From an uncultured Dialister sp. (GTDB taxonomy: Bacteria > Bacillota > Negativicutes > Veillonellales > Dialisteraceae), in the NCBI GenBank assembly GCA_900545365.1, contig UQYL01000008.1, forward strand, positions 1-56,661: a stretch of 56,661 nt of DNA, given 5' to 3'. The position numbers and the translations under genes are program-made. The notes under the pieces were generated by a model that saw only the letters and a list, made by a program, of their open reading frames with translations, ran no database searches and was not told the origin of the DNA. Within the stretch, counting starts at the first letter, position 1. Every line of letters starts with the position of its first letter. Positions 6,979 through 13,810 of the stretch are shown here, one piece after another.

Positions 6979-7918
6979 TCACCACACCCGGAAGACGCGG
7001 GACGGAGCAGAGACTTTCACCAGACCCGCCGACATGAGCGCGTCGTATGAGGCTGGATCTTTTTTCTTCACATCCGCCGCCGAGATGGTTTCCCGCGGCT
7101 TTCCCGTTTTCCAGGTGATCTTCCGCCCGTCCGCCGTGGCCGTCTCCGCCTCGCCCATCATCGCCATGAGCCCGTTCTTGCATTCCCGGATGCCGTCTTC
7201 GGCTTCCTTCTTCCGCGCCGTCCATTCGTCGTAGCGCCGGATCAGGTCCAGCGCCTCTTCCGGAAGCTCCACGGCCTCCGGCTTTTCGCGGTACAGCGCG
7301 GACAGCGTGCGGGCCGTGCTTTCGCTCCCGTCGACAGCCTCCGGCATGGTGCCGTCCTTGACGTGTCGCCAGAATTCCCACTCTGCCTTCTCTAATGATT
7401 TGATGTCCTCTTCGATGCGTGGAATTACCTTCCAGCGGAAATCCTGCCCGCCGATCAGCACCGCGATATACCATTTCTCCGCGCCAGTGACCGCCATGTA
7501 ATGCAGGCACTGCGCGTAGTAGCTGTCCGGCACCTCGTCCCCGTCCCACTGCGCGGCGGAGAAGGCGTTGGTCGTCTTGATTTCCAGACCCGCATTCTCG
7601 CCGATCACCCAGCGGTCCACATTGGCGAGCATGAACGGATGGAAAACGCTGCGGAGCGTGCCGCGCCGCTTTACCTTATTTCCGGTCTCATCGGAAAACC
7701 AGTCCGCCACGACCGGCTCCAGCCTCGACGGCCATGTTCCCCGACATATCGTTCGGCGCCACCTGGCCCGTCTTCTCCGCCCACAGCGTGATGGGCGATT
7801 TCCACTTGTTCAGTCCGAGGATCACGCCCGCGTCGCTTCCGCCGATTCCCGTATTCCGCACGCGCAGCCACTCGTCCCGCGGCGCGTCCGCTTTCAGGAT
7901 CAGTTCACATGGCTTCAT
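6979..7918 (-). pseudogene. yqaJ: YqaJ-type viral recombinase exonuclease, frameshifted
   Basis: YqaJ exonucleases resect double-strand ends for RecT. Here the protein is split over two frames. The 5' frame (ATG at 7918 after GGAGG) gives the typical DEWLRVRNTGIGGSDAGVI and ITLWAEKTGQV, then leaves the family at NMAVE and stops at 7688. The 3' frame resumes with LEPVVADWFSDETG and continues through GLEIKTTNA and the rest of the nuclease core to 6979. Alignment to the family pattern (VEWGxRLEP) implies loss of about 11 nt near 7712-7716. No slippery heptamer is visible there, so a real inactivating deletion is the simplest reading; an assembly error cannot be excluded. Confidence 0.82.
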
Positions 7919-8192
7919 GATGTGCCTCCAGTTCTGCCTGAACCTTTTCAGCCTTCCCAATGGCCCATGAGAGATTTGTCATTCCCTGAGCGGCTTTGCT
8001 TTTGTCCATGACCGCTTCGCTCAGTGCCCTGCACATCGCCTCTGAGAGCGGATCATCCGGATTCCTCAGTTCAAGGGCGAGCCTGCATATCGCAAGCGGA
8101 GCAATGGCATCTTTCGGAGCGTTTGACTTCAGATCAAATAAAATGTTGTAGTCGTCATCGAGTGTGATTCCCAGTTTCATCAGTGTTTTCAT
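7905..8192 (-). CDS. Phage hypothetical protein (95 aa)
   Basis: A 95-residue protein with no family I recognise. It has a helical, acidic middle (DDPLSEAMCRALSEAVMDK) and a histidine-rich end (AELEAHHEAM). The start at 8192 (MKTLMKLGITLDDD) is chosen because AAAGG lies about 9 nt upstream. The longer frame upstream would run through a putative antisense small RNA. Its 3' end overlaps the yqaJ start by 14 nt. Confidence 0.65.
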   Translation of the reverse strand: MKTLMKLGITLDDDYNILFDLKSNAPKDAIAPLAICRLALELRNPDDPLSEAMCRALSEAVMDKSKAAQGMTNLSWAIGKAEKVQAELEAHHEAM

Positions 8193-8210
8193 GCTTTTCA
8201 TCCTTTCGTG

Positions 8211-8280
8211 ATATACTGAAAGGGAAGGCTCCCAAACCTTCCCCAAGCAGGCTGATCTTGCACATCGGCCTGCTTTTTTC
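8211..8280 (+). ncRNA. Putative prophage small RNA, antisense to the early operon
   Basis: On the plus strand, opposite to all nearby genes, an extended -10 box (TGATATACT, TATACT at 8211-8216) is followed by a compact about 58-nt unit. It has hairpin 1 GGGAAGG / CCTTCCC (8222-8243) and hairpin 2 AAGCAGGC / GCCTGCTT (8245-8275) running into a T6 tract (8274-8279). That is a complete promoter-structure-terminator cassette. A weak -35 (TTCATG) lies 18 bp upstream of the -10. It ends 4 nt before the HU-like gene's stop codon. No homology is claimed. Confidence 0.5.
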
Positions 8281-8283
8281 TGT

Positions 8284-8580
8284 TTACGCATCGGAGCTGT
8301 CCCCGTTCACATAGCGCTTGAGGGTATCGCTCATGTAAAACTTGACCTCCACGTGCGCCGGGACGATGGTCTTCCTGTCCGTCCCCGGCACCGGGTATTC
8401 CCGCTCCGCGATCCGCCGCGGCTTGAAAATGCCGAACTGATACAGGCTGAGGTCGTCCCCGTCCCGCATCATGTCCGCGATGCAGAGAAGCGTCTCATTC
8501 AGCGCGCGTTCCGCGTCCTTCCGCTTCATCCCCGCATTGTTGCGGAGCCGGTCGAGGATGTCTTCCTTTGTCCGTTTCAT
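8284..8580 (-). CDS. HU/IHF-like DNA-binding protein
   Basis: A 98-residue HU-fold protein: TKEDILDRLRNNAGMKRKDAERAL forms the helical dimerisation domain (given here in part), followed by the LSLYQFGIFKPRR beta arm entry and the VPGTDRKTIVP region in place of the usual NPRTGE arm. HU proteins bend and wrap DNA; phage copies help replication or transposition complexes. The start at 8580 (MKRTKED) follows AGGAGG by a good distance; an in-frame GTG nine bases earlier overlaps that ribosome binding site and is unlikely. Confidence 0.85.
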   Translation of the reverse strand: MKRTKEDILDRLRNNAGMKRKDAERALNETLLCIADMMRDGDDLSLYQFGIFKPRRIAEREYPVPGTDRKTIVPAHVEVKFYMSDTLKRYVNGDSSDA

Positions 8581-8595
8581 AGTGTTCACCTCCTC

Positions 8596-8868
8596 TCAAT
8601 ACGCCGGGTGCAGCCTGATCCGGAGCACCTGCCCCGGCTGAATCACGCCGCCGCGGATACCGTTGTCTCGGCAGATTTCCCACGACAGCCGGTTGATATC
8701 GTCATGCGGCGTGGCGATGCGGGCGGCGATGTCGTACACCGTGTCTCCCTCCTCCACCTCGTACCGGTATTCGATAGTCCGGTCGTCAGCCGTGGCCGCC
8801 GCCGCGCTCATCGCAAGAGCCGCCGCCGCGAGGCCGCAGGCGATGCCCTTCAAAAATCCCCGTCTCAT
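8596..8868 (-). CDS. Secreted or membrane-anchored LysM micro-protein, YneA-like layout
   Basis: A 90-residue protein with an N-terminal signal or anchor (MRRGFLKGIACGLAAAALA, ending near ATADD) and one LysM domain (YRYEVEEGDTVYDIAARI to GGVIQPGQVLRIRL). LysM binds peptidoglycan. The layout, a short hydrophobic N terminus plus a single LysM and nothing else, is that of the SOS division inhibitor YneA. The gene lies in the early operon rather than a lysis cassette and overlaps the previous gene (ATGA at 8868). A role in host division control is speculation. Confidence 0.75.
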   Translation of the reverse strand: MRRGFLKGIACGLAAAALAMSAAAATADDRTIEYRYEVEEGDTVYDIAARIATPHDDINRLSWEICRDNGIRGGVIQPGQVLRIRLHPAY

Positions 8869-9098
8869 CTTGTCCGCCTCCGTTCCCTGTACCAGTCGTC
8901 CACCGCATCCTCCATCGGCTGCATGAACGTCTCTTTGATGACCTCGCCCGTCTCGCCGTCCACGATGAGCGCTTTCCGGTTCCCCGGCGCGTCGCTGACA
9001 AATTTCAGCCACAGCCGCTCGCCGTCGTATCGGGCGTAGATCATGTACCAGTCGCCCGGATAGCCGCGGAACCGCTGATGCTTCGTATCGAACGTCAT
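8865..9098 (-). CDS. Phage hypothetical protein (77 aa)
   Basis: A 77-residue aromatic-rich protein (GDWYMIYARYDGERLWLKFV) that probably forms a small beta-sheet followed by a basic helix (DDWYRERRRTR). No family is recognised. It overlaps both neighbours by 4 nt and so is translationally coupled with the LysM protein downstream and the HTH protein upstream. Confidence 0.65.
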   Translation of the reverse strand: MTFDTKHQRFRGYPGDWYMIYARYDGERLWLKFVSDAPGNRKALIVDGETGEVIKETFMQPMEDAVDDWYRERRRTR

Positions 9099-9430
9099 GC
9101 CGTTTCCTTCCTCCCGTGCTTGCGGCTTCCGTCTGCCGCATCACTCATGAAATCCGCCGCGAGAGCGGTGATCTGCATCATCCGCCCGCGCAGCCTCGCG
9201 TTCTCATCCTTCAGCCCGTCGATTTCCCGCAGCAGCCTGCGCCGTTCGAGCGGGCTCATCGGATCGAGCGGCGCCTCCTCCAGCTTCAGAACATCCGCGA
9301 ACCGGATTTTCCATCCGGGTAGATTCCGGCACGGCTTCAATATGCCCTGCCGGACCCTCATATCGATGGACTCCATGCTGCATCGCCACCGCTGCATAAG
9401 CTCCTCTTTCGTCAGAAAGACTTTGTCCAT
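9095..9430 (-). CDS. Phage HTH/coiled-coil protein (excisionase-like N terminus)
   Basis: A 111-residue protein. Residues 1-45 (FLTKEELMQRWRCSMESIDM, then RVRQGILKPCRNLPGWKIRF) look like a MerR/excisionase-type winged helix. The middle (about 60-90) is a strong coiled coil, LERRRLLREIDGLKDENARL, and the tail is basic. It may be an early regulator or recombination directionality factor, but its distance from the integrase makes that uncertain. The start at 9430 has no strong ribosome binding site; the end overlaps the next gene. Confidence 0.6.
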   Translation of the reverse strand: MDKVFLTKEELMQRWRCSMESIDMRVRQGILKPCRNLPGWKIRFADVLKLEEAPLDPMSPLERRRLLREIDGLKDENARLRGRMMQITALAADFMSDAADGSRKHGRKETA

Positions 9431-9448
9431 CCCTCTTCACGCCTCCTC

Positions 9449-9670
9449 TCACATTTCCCACGACAGCTCCTCCACGAAAGCGGTCTTGATGTCGTTGTAA
9501 TCCGTCCGGCACATGAGCCGGCCCTCCACGTTGTAGACAAGCCGCAGCGCCTCCGGCCGCTGCTCGCTCCGGTACATCACATACTTCCGCCCGCGGATCC
9601 ATGCCACGTCGATGAGTTCATAGGTGCCGCAGAAGTCCCGCAGGCTCTGCCCGTGTTCTTTCCATTCCAT
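9449..9670 (-). CDS. Phage hypothetical protein (73 aa)
   Basis: A 73-residue protein (MEWKEHGQSLRDFCGTYELI start) with several aromatic residues and no recognisable motif. The start at 9670 follows a G-rich ribosome binding site (GGGGGGGAGC). Immediately upstream lies operator O1 of the prophage switch, so its expression may respond directly to the repressor. Confidence 0.6.
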   Translation of the reverse strand: MEWKEHGQSLRDFCGTYELIDVAWIRGRKYVMYRSEQRPEALRLVYNVEGRLMCRTDYNDIKTAFVEELSWEM

Positions 9671-9693
9671 GTTTTGCTCCCCCCCCTTTATTT

Positions 9694-9710
9694 CTTGCAT
9701 AATATGCAAG
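9694..9710. promoter_or_regulatory. Operator O1 of the prophage switch
   Basis: A perfect 17-bp palindrome, CTTGCATAATATGCAAG, with 8-bp half-sites. It lies between the Cro-like gene and the next early gene. The same sequence recurs with one mismatch as O2 in front of the Cro-like gene, which marks it as a repressor site rather than a chance palindrome. Confidence 0.75.
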
Positions 9711-9712
9711 TT

Positions 9713-9913
9713 TTAGGACAAAAAAATATTTGCTCTTTCCTGATAATCCAGCCCAAGATAGCTGGACAGCTTTGTTGCTTCCCAACAAGAGAAAGCACGA
9801 CGTCCATTGATTTTATCATTGAACGAAGTTACCGAAATATTCAGCTCTTTCGCGCAATCTTCATACGTTTTCTTCTTTTCCGTAAGCAGGCCCTTCAATT
9901 TCATCATTTCCAT
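9713..9913 (-). CDS. Cro-like HTH regulator (66 aa)
   Basis: A 66-residue XRE-type helix-turn-helix protein: MKLKGLLTEKKKTYEDCAKE, then LNISVTSFNDKINGRRAFSC and an amphipathic C terminus. It is the first gene of the leftward early operon and faces the repressor gene, the position of Cro. The start at 9913 follows GGAGGTGATACAT; a GTG nine bases earlier lies inside that site. Its promoter (TTGACA 9995-9990, TATACT 9972-9967) is covered by operator O3. Confidence 0.82.
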   Translation of the reverse strand: MEMMKLKGLLTEKKKTYEDCAKELNISVTSFNDKINGRRAFSCWEATKLSSYLGLDYQERANIFLS

Positions 9914-9935
9914 ATGTATCACCTCCTTTATTTTT

Positions 9936-9952
9936 CTTGCATATCATGCAAG
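9936..9952. promoter_or_regulatory. Operator O2 of the prophage switch
   Basis: CTTGCATATCATGCAAG, matching O1 with a single changed half-site base. It lies between the leftward early promoter and the Cro-like gene, where bound repressor would block transcription. Confidence 0.75.
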
Positions 9953-9956
9953 TTTT

Positions 9957-9976
9957 CTTGTATCTAAGTATACAAG
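9957..9976. promoter_or_regulatory. Operator-like site O3 over the early promoter -10
   Basis: CTTGTAT and ATACAAG form an inverted repeat with a 6-bp spacer. The spacing differs from O1/O2 (20 bp overall, against 17), so binding is less certain, but it covers the -10 box TATACT of the leftward promoter. Confidence 0.5.
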
Positions 9977-9995
9977 CCTGACCTCTCTATGTCAA
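9967..9995 (-). promoter_or_regulatory. Leftward early promoter of the prophage
   Basis: A consensus -35 TTGACA (9995-9990) and -10 TATACT (9972-9967) are separated by exactly 17 bp on the minus strand. It reads into the Cro-like gene and the early operon. An extra half-site, CATGCAAG, lies at 10002-10009 just upstream. Confidence 0.8.
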
Positions 9996-10034
9996 GCACG
10001 ACATGCAAGATTTTCCATTTCACGTGTTATATTT

Positions 10035-10064
10035 CTTGTATTGTGTGCAAAAATATAGTAATAT
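10035..10064 (+). promoter_or_regulatory. Repressor promoter with overlapping operator O4
   Basis: A -35 TTGTAT (10036-10041) and -10 TAATAT (10059-10064) are 17 bp apart and read into the repressor gene. CTTGTATTGTGTGCAAA (10035-10051), a degenerate 17-bp version of the operator, covers the -35. This fits autoregulation of the repressor. Confidence 0.65.
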
Positions 10065-10097
10065 GATTTCAGAAACATTTATTGGAGGTGCGTTACC

Positions 10098-10586
10098 ATG
10101 ACCGAAGCGCAGTATAATCGCCTCGTTGGAAGCCGCATTCGAGCCGCCCGCAAAGAAAAAAATATGACATTGAAAGAATTGGGAAATTTGGTTGGATTGA
10201 GCGAAAGTACCACACAAAGGTATGAACGCGGACAAATTAAATCCATTGATATAAACATTGCCAAAAAATTTGCCGATGCGCTTCATGTGCCTGCGGAAAC
10301 TCTTCTCGGATGGGAGCGCCCCATTTCTTCAAAAAAGGAACCGTCAGCCGCGGAGGAACTTCCGTCTCTTTCGCCGCGGGATGAGCGTCAGATTGCACGC
10401 GATTTAGAGAAGATGCTCGCAGATCTGGACGACAAAAATGGTCTCGCCGCTGTCGGCGGGACTGTCGAAGATAAAGAAGATCTGGAGCTGCTGCGCGCCA
10501 GCCTGCTCACATCGATGCAGCTCGCCAAAAAGATCGCGAAGAAAAAATTCACTCCGAAGAAATACCGGAAAGACGATAAAGAATAA
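10098..10586 (+). CDS. Prophage repressor, XRE/ImmR type
   Basis: A 162-residue repressor with a classic N-terminal HTH (residues 9-66: IRAARKEKNMTLKELGNLVG, then LSESTTQRYERGQIKSIDIN). The C-terminal half is charged and helical and ends in a Lys-rich stretch. There is no S24/LexA-like peptidase domain, so it cannot cleave itself. The next gene encodes an ImmA metalloprotease, matching the ImmR/ImmA pairs in which the protease removes the repressor during induction. It has a good ribosome binding site (GGAGG before 10098) and its own promoter with an operator. Confidence 0.9.
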   Translation: MTEAQYNRLVGSRIRAARKEKNMTLKELGNLVGLSESTTQRYERGQIKSIDINIAKKFADALHVPAETLLGWERPISSKKEPSAAEELPSLSPRDERQIARDLEKMLADLDDKNGLAAVGGTVEDKEDLELLRASLLTSMQLAKKIAKKKFTPKKYRKDDKE

Positions 10587-10599
10587 GGACTGATACGCA

Positions 10600-11052
10600 A
10601 TGGACGCAAAGAAAAAAGCAGCGTCACTCATCAAACGATTTCACACAAATGATCCATTTGCCCTGGCGGCGGCGCTCGGAATCCACATCCTGTACAGCGA
10701 TCTCGGCGGAACGTGGGGATGCTGCACCACCTATAAGAGAATCAGATTCATCCACATCAACGCGGGCATATCCGAAGCTGAGCAGCGTTTCACCTGCGCC
10801 CACGAACTCGGGCACGCTGTCCTGCATCCGGGCATGTCCCTACCCTATCTGCGGGCGCACACGCTCTTTTCCCCCGCCGTGTACGAGCGGCAGGCTAATG
10901 CATTTGCCGTGGAGTTGCTTTTGCCGGACGAAATGCTGCGGGAGCATCCTGAATGCTCCATTGACCATCTCGCAAAATCTGTCGGAATACCGGATGGAAT
11001 GGAACATTTGAAGTCTATAACAAAGCAAAGTTCAATATTACATACGGGATAA
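10600..11052 (+). CDS. immA: ImmA/IrrE-family metalloprotease (anti-repressor)
   Basis: A 150-residue zinc protease with the HExxH motif in CAHELGHAVLH (H68, E69, H72) and the third ligand in YERQANAFAVELLLP (E95). In ICEBs1-like elements ImmA cleaves the immunity repressor in response to DNA damage or cell signals. Here it directly follows the repressor gene (13-nt gap, weak AAGGA ribosome binding site), so the repressor upstream is the probable substrate. Confidence 0.9.
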   Translation: MDAKKKAASLIKRFHTNDPFALAAALGIHILYSDLGGTWGCCTTYKRIRFIHINAGISEAEQRFTCAHELGHAVLHPGMSLPYLRAHTLFSPAVYERQANAFAVELLLPDEMLREHPECSIDHLAKSVGIPDGMEHLKSITKQSSILHTG

Positions 11053-11058
11053 TTAATT

Positions 11059-12045
11059 ATGAAAGAAATAGAAGATATATTCAAAATAATCAAGACTGCG
11101 ATTGTGTGCGATTATCTGGACGGCCGCGAGGTCGGATGCTCGCCGTACGAATCTTTGCAGTCGCTTTGCGGAAACCAATTTGAAGAAATCGCCGTAGATT
11201 CCTATAAAAAGGGATACATCCGATTTTCCACGCCGCCGGAGGGTCTTACCCATCTGACCATACCGCAGATCAAAGACATCCTCCGCGCCAACGGATTGAA
11301 GCTGACGGGGAAAAAGGATGATCTTGTCAAAAGGGTCGTAGAATCTCTTCCAGAATCCGCATATGAAAACGATGTGCCGCAGGTGAATGTGCTGACAGAC
11401 GCGGGGAAAGATCTTGTCGATGCCAACTATATTTTCATCCGGAATAAATTCGAGCTCGATGCTCGGTTCTGTTCCGATGTCATCGAGTCTGCGCTGTCCA
11501 TCGGATGCCGTTTTACGAAAGAAGACTCCATCCGCGTATTCCGCAGAATGCATGAAAATCAATGCGATGAGCATATTAAAAACAAAGACTGGTTCTCCCT
11601 ATGGCGGGAATTCTGCACATTGGCGAATTTGCTGGACACGGCAGATCCTGGCGGGAATTTTGACGACGCGGAAAAATACATCCTGCGGTCAATATGTATC
11701 AGCTTATCCGGCATGACGGATTGCAATATGCTGGAACACCGGGACGTGGTGCGGATTGATCTATGCGCATTGGAATTCCTTGCCAATTTCCGGTTCCGTC
11801 ATTCAAAGAAAAAGGAAGAAATCATCCGGAATTTCATACCGATTGCAAAGGAAATGTTTCAGATTCTCCCATTTTCCTATTTCTATCCGCCGGCGATGGC
11901 GCTGATTTTGAGCGATGCCATCCAGCGGAAACGTAATTCTGATTTCTGTGTATACGGAAAAAAGAAATACGCAGCACTTTGGAGAGTTCCTGATGAATCC
12001 TCAACGGAATATGAATGTTATCCGGTTCCGAAAATATTGTACTGA
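11059..12045 (+). CDS. SAP-domain protein of unknown function in the lysogeny module
   Basis: A 328-residue protein. Residues about 66-97 (LTIPQIKDILRANGLKLTGK, then KDDLVKRVVE) form a SAP motif, a helix-extension-helix that binds DNA. The rest is mainly helical with no recognised catalytic motif, and a C-terminal region (about 240-328) rich in aromatic and basic residues. It follows immA after 6 nt with a weak ribosome binding site and is followed by hairpins and a terminator, so it is likely expressed in the lysogen. It could be a third immunity component or a cargo (for example defence) gene. Confidence 0.7.
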   Translation: MKEIEDIFKIIKTAIVCDYLDGREVGCSPYESLQSLCGNQFEEIAVDSYKKGYIRFSTPPEGLTHLTIPQIKDILRANGLKLTGKKDDLVKRVVESLPESAYENDVPQVNVLTDAGKDLVDANYIFIRNKFELDARFCSDVIESALSIGCRFTKEDSIRVFRRMHENQCDEHIKNKDWFSLWREFCTLANLLDTADPGGNFDDAEKYILRSICISLSGMTDCNMLEHRDVVRIDLCALEFLANFRFRHSKKKEEIIRNFIPIAKEMFQILPFSYFYPPAMALILSDAIQRKRNSDFCVYGKKKYAALWRVPDESSTEYECYPVPKILY

Positions 12046-12063
12046 AAAAATAAAAAGGCCCAC

Positions 12064-12117
12064 CGCATACGCCAATATGCGATGAGCCGGACCGAAGGTG
12101 TTACCATCACCTCCGGC
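12064..12117 (+). ncRNA. Structured RNA element upstream of the integrase
   Basis: Two consecutive hairpins: CGCATA / TATGCG (12064-12081), then a bipartite stem, GCCGG (12086-12090) with CCGGC (12113-12117) outside and AGGTG / CACCT (12096-12112) inside, with a TTACCAT loop. They lie between the SAP-protein stop and a strong terminator. They may be a 3'-UTR structure or a separate RNA; no promoter is evident. Confidence 0.4.
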
Positions 12118-12138
12118 CAAATGTAATCCACCTTGCGC

Positions 12139-12182
12139 GGGGCCGATTACGATTATATTTTACCATAATCAGCCCCTTTTTT
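12139..12182 (+). terminator. Rho-independent terminator ahead of the integrase
   Basis: GGGGCCGATTA (12139-12149) pairs with TAATCAGCCCC (12166-12176) with one mismatch and is followed by T6. It separates the lysogeny operon from the integrase. Confidence 0.8.
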
Positions 12183-12205
12183 ACCCATGAGGAGGCTGAT
12201 TTTTT

Positions 12206-13312
12206 ATGACCGATTTGAAGTACAATTTTTATGTCCGCGACCGCGGTAAAAGGAAAGCCCTCGTCCTGTCCTACAAGGACCCTGTGACTGGCCGTTGGAA
12301 GCAGATCAGCAAGAGCGGATTCCTCCGCGTGTCCGATGCAAAAGCGGAAAGCGTGAAGAGGGAATTGCTCGAAAAGGTCCGCATGGCCCCGAAGCCGTCT
12401 GCTATGAGTGAAATCACCTTCGGAGAGTTTGCGGCCGTATGGATGGAAGATAACGCCTCCCGCTGGGCCGCCAATACCTCCATGATCTATGGATACTGGC
12501 TTGCCCTGTTTGATCCGATCCGCGATATGCCGATGCAAAAGATAGGATATGCCGACCTGCTTCGCTGTTTGAATGCTGAGCAGAAAAAAGGACGGGCCGT
12601 AAGCACGCTGAATTCATGTATAACGATTGCGCGGTCCATGTTTGCCGCGGCCGTCGATTCGTATTGCATCATGGAAGACAACCCTGCTGCCAGATTGAAG
12701 AAATACAGGCGCGGACAGGATGAGCAGAAACGGCTGCGCACCATTTCCGAAGAAGAATCAGCGCAACTTCTTGCGGCCCTCAAAAAAGAGAACCGGAAAC
12801 AATATACGCTGTGCATGATTGGATTGTACGCAGGCTTGCGCTACGCTGAAATCATCGGATTAACATGGGATTCGATTGACCTCGATGCGGCAATCATCCA
12901 CGTGTTCCGGCAATGGAGCTTGATTTCTACAGACAAAGGAAAAAAGGTATATGGATTCAAGAGGCTGAAAACCAGAAACAGCCGAAGAGATGTCCCAATT
13001 CCCCCCGTTTTAATACGCGCTCTCCGGGAATACAGAATTATCTCTCCGATCCGTTCCATAGATGGCCGTCTTTTCACAGATAATGTCACAAGCTGGACGA
13101 CAAACAAATATATTTCAAAGTACTGCCCCGGCCGATCGGCCCATTCGATGCGGCATACTTACGCCACCCGCCTTTTATATAACGGCGTGGACGTGCAGAC
13201 CGTGGCAGCGCTTCTCGGAGACACCGTAGAAATTGTCATCAGCACATACATTCACTATGTAGACGATATGAGAAAAAACGCTTCCGAATCCGTGTCTCGA
13301 ATTTTCGGATAA
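12206..13312 (+). CDS. int: Phage tyrosine integrase
   Basis: A 368-residue site-specific recombinase with an N-terminal arm-binding region, a core-binding domain (about 70-165) and a catalytic domain. Catalytic residues are R212 in AGLRYAEI, H313 and R316 in HSMRHTYATR, and Y348 in STYIHY. In the LLGDT motif an Asp takes the place of the usual His (LGH), a known but less common variant. It has a good ribosome binding site (GAGGAGG) at 12187-12193. It is the last prophage gene and lies next to the presumed attachment site. Confidence 0.96.
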   Translation: MTDLKYNFYVRDRGKRKALVLSYKDPVTGRWKQISKSGFLRVSDAKAESVKRELLEKVRMAPKPSAMSEITFGEFAAVWMEDNASRWAANTSMIYGYWLALFDPIRDMPMQKIGYADLLRCLNAEQKKGRAVSTLNSCITIARSMFAAAVDSYCIMEDNPAARLKKYRRGQDEQKRLRTISEEESAQLLAALKKENRKQYTLCMIGLYAGLRYAEIIGLTWDSIDLDAAIIHVFRQWSLISTDKGKKVYGFKRLKTRNSRRDVPIPPVLIRALREYRIISPIRSIDGRLFTDNVTSWTTNKYISKYCPGRSAHSMRHTYATRLLYNGVDVQTVAALLGDTVEIVISTYIHYVDDMRKNASESVSRIFG

Positions 13313-13313
13313 C

Positions 13314-13355
13314 AAAAAAAGCCGGCCATGTTTTTCATGACCGGCTATAATTTTT
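13314..13355 (+). terminator. Bidirectional terminator after the integrase
   Basis: AGCCGG-C-CATG, loop TTTTT, CATG-A-CCGGCT (13320-13346) has T-rich sequence after it and A-rich sequence before it, so it can stop transcription from either side. Confidence 0.8.
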
Positions 13356-13400
13356 GGCCATATTTTGGCCATTCTACAAAAAAATCCCGTAAATACGGTG
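13352..13400. other. Candidate prophage attachment region (right junction)
   Basis: Immediately after int lie two direct repeats TTTTGGCCAT (13352-13361 and 13363-13372, 11-bp period), plausible integrase arm sites. A perfect palindrome CCGTA-AA-TACGG (13387-13398) could be the core crossover site. To its right the adhesin reading frame looks native; to its left it becomes non-adhesin sequence. The partner junction is outside the window, so this cannot be verified here. Confidence 0.45.
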
Positions 13401-13810
13401 CTTTTCGCATATTTATTCTTAATATTTTTATTATCTTCAGTGTTGACTGTACCGCCGCTTATGGTCACGCTGTTTTTGTTTGCCGTTGCATCCCCTTGAA
13501 CAGAATACGCATAGCCGCTGTAGATATCATATGCAACCGTACTGTCTCTCACGGCCACACTGTTGCTGTTTGCCTCGACATCACCGGAATCATACGCATA
13601 GCCGCCGACAGCTCCGGCATTCAGATCCCTGTCAATGATCACTTCATTGCCCGAAGCGCCCTTGATTCCTACATAATAAATTTTCCCGTCAATGATCTTC
13701 GGTATATCACTCAATCCGCTGCTAGCCTGCACAATCCCCGGCAGCATGAGGCCGCTCATGAGAGCCAGCATCACGCAGCCCCATTGTTTCATCTTCCGGC
13801 CGTTTTTCAT

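Larger units (their letters stand above)
13175..13810 (-). pseudogene. Adhesin/autotransporter-like gene truncated at the prophage junction
   Basis: The first about 130 residues are a secreted adhesin: a signal peptide (MKQWGCVMLALMSGLMLPGI, cleaved near VQAS) and two similar units, GGYAYDSGDVEANSNSV and SGYAYSVQGDATANKNSV, each followed by a V-x-V/SGG-type strand as in autotransporter passenger repeats. Beyond about position 13400 the frame enters prophage DNA and even antisense integrase sequence, so the remaining residues are junk. The host gene was probably long and was interrupted by integration. The ATG at 13810 follows AGGGAAAGAAG. Confidence 0.7.

Noticed and set aside
7700..7730. Programmed ribosomal frameshift in yqaJ
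   Set aside because: No slippery heptamer or downstream pseudoknot is evident, and family residues are missing, not only the frame.
13175..13420. C-terminal part of the adhesin frame as real protein
   Set aside because: This part runs antisense through the integrase 3' end, its terminator and the att-like region; it has no adhesin-type repeats.
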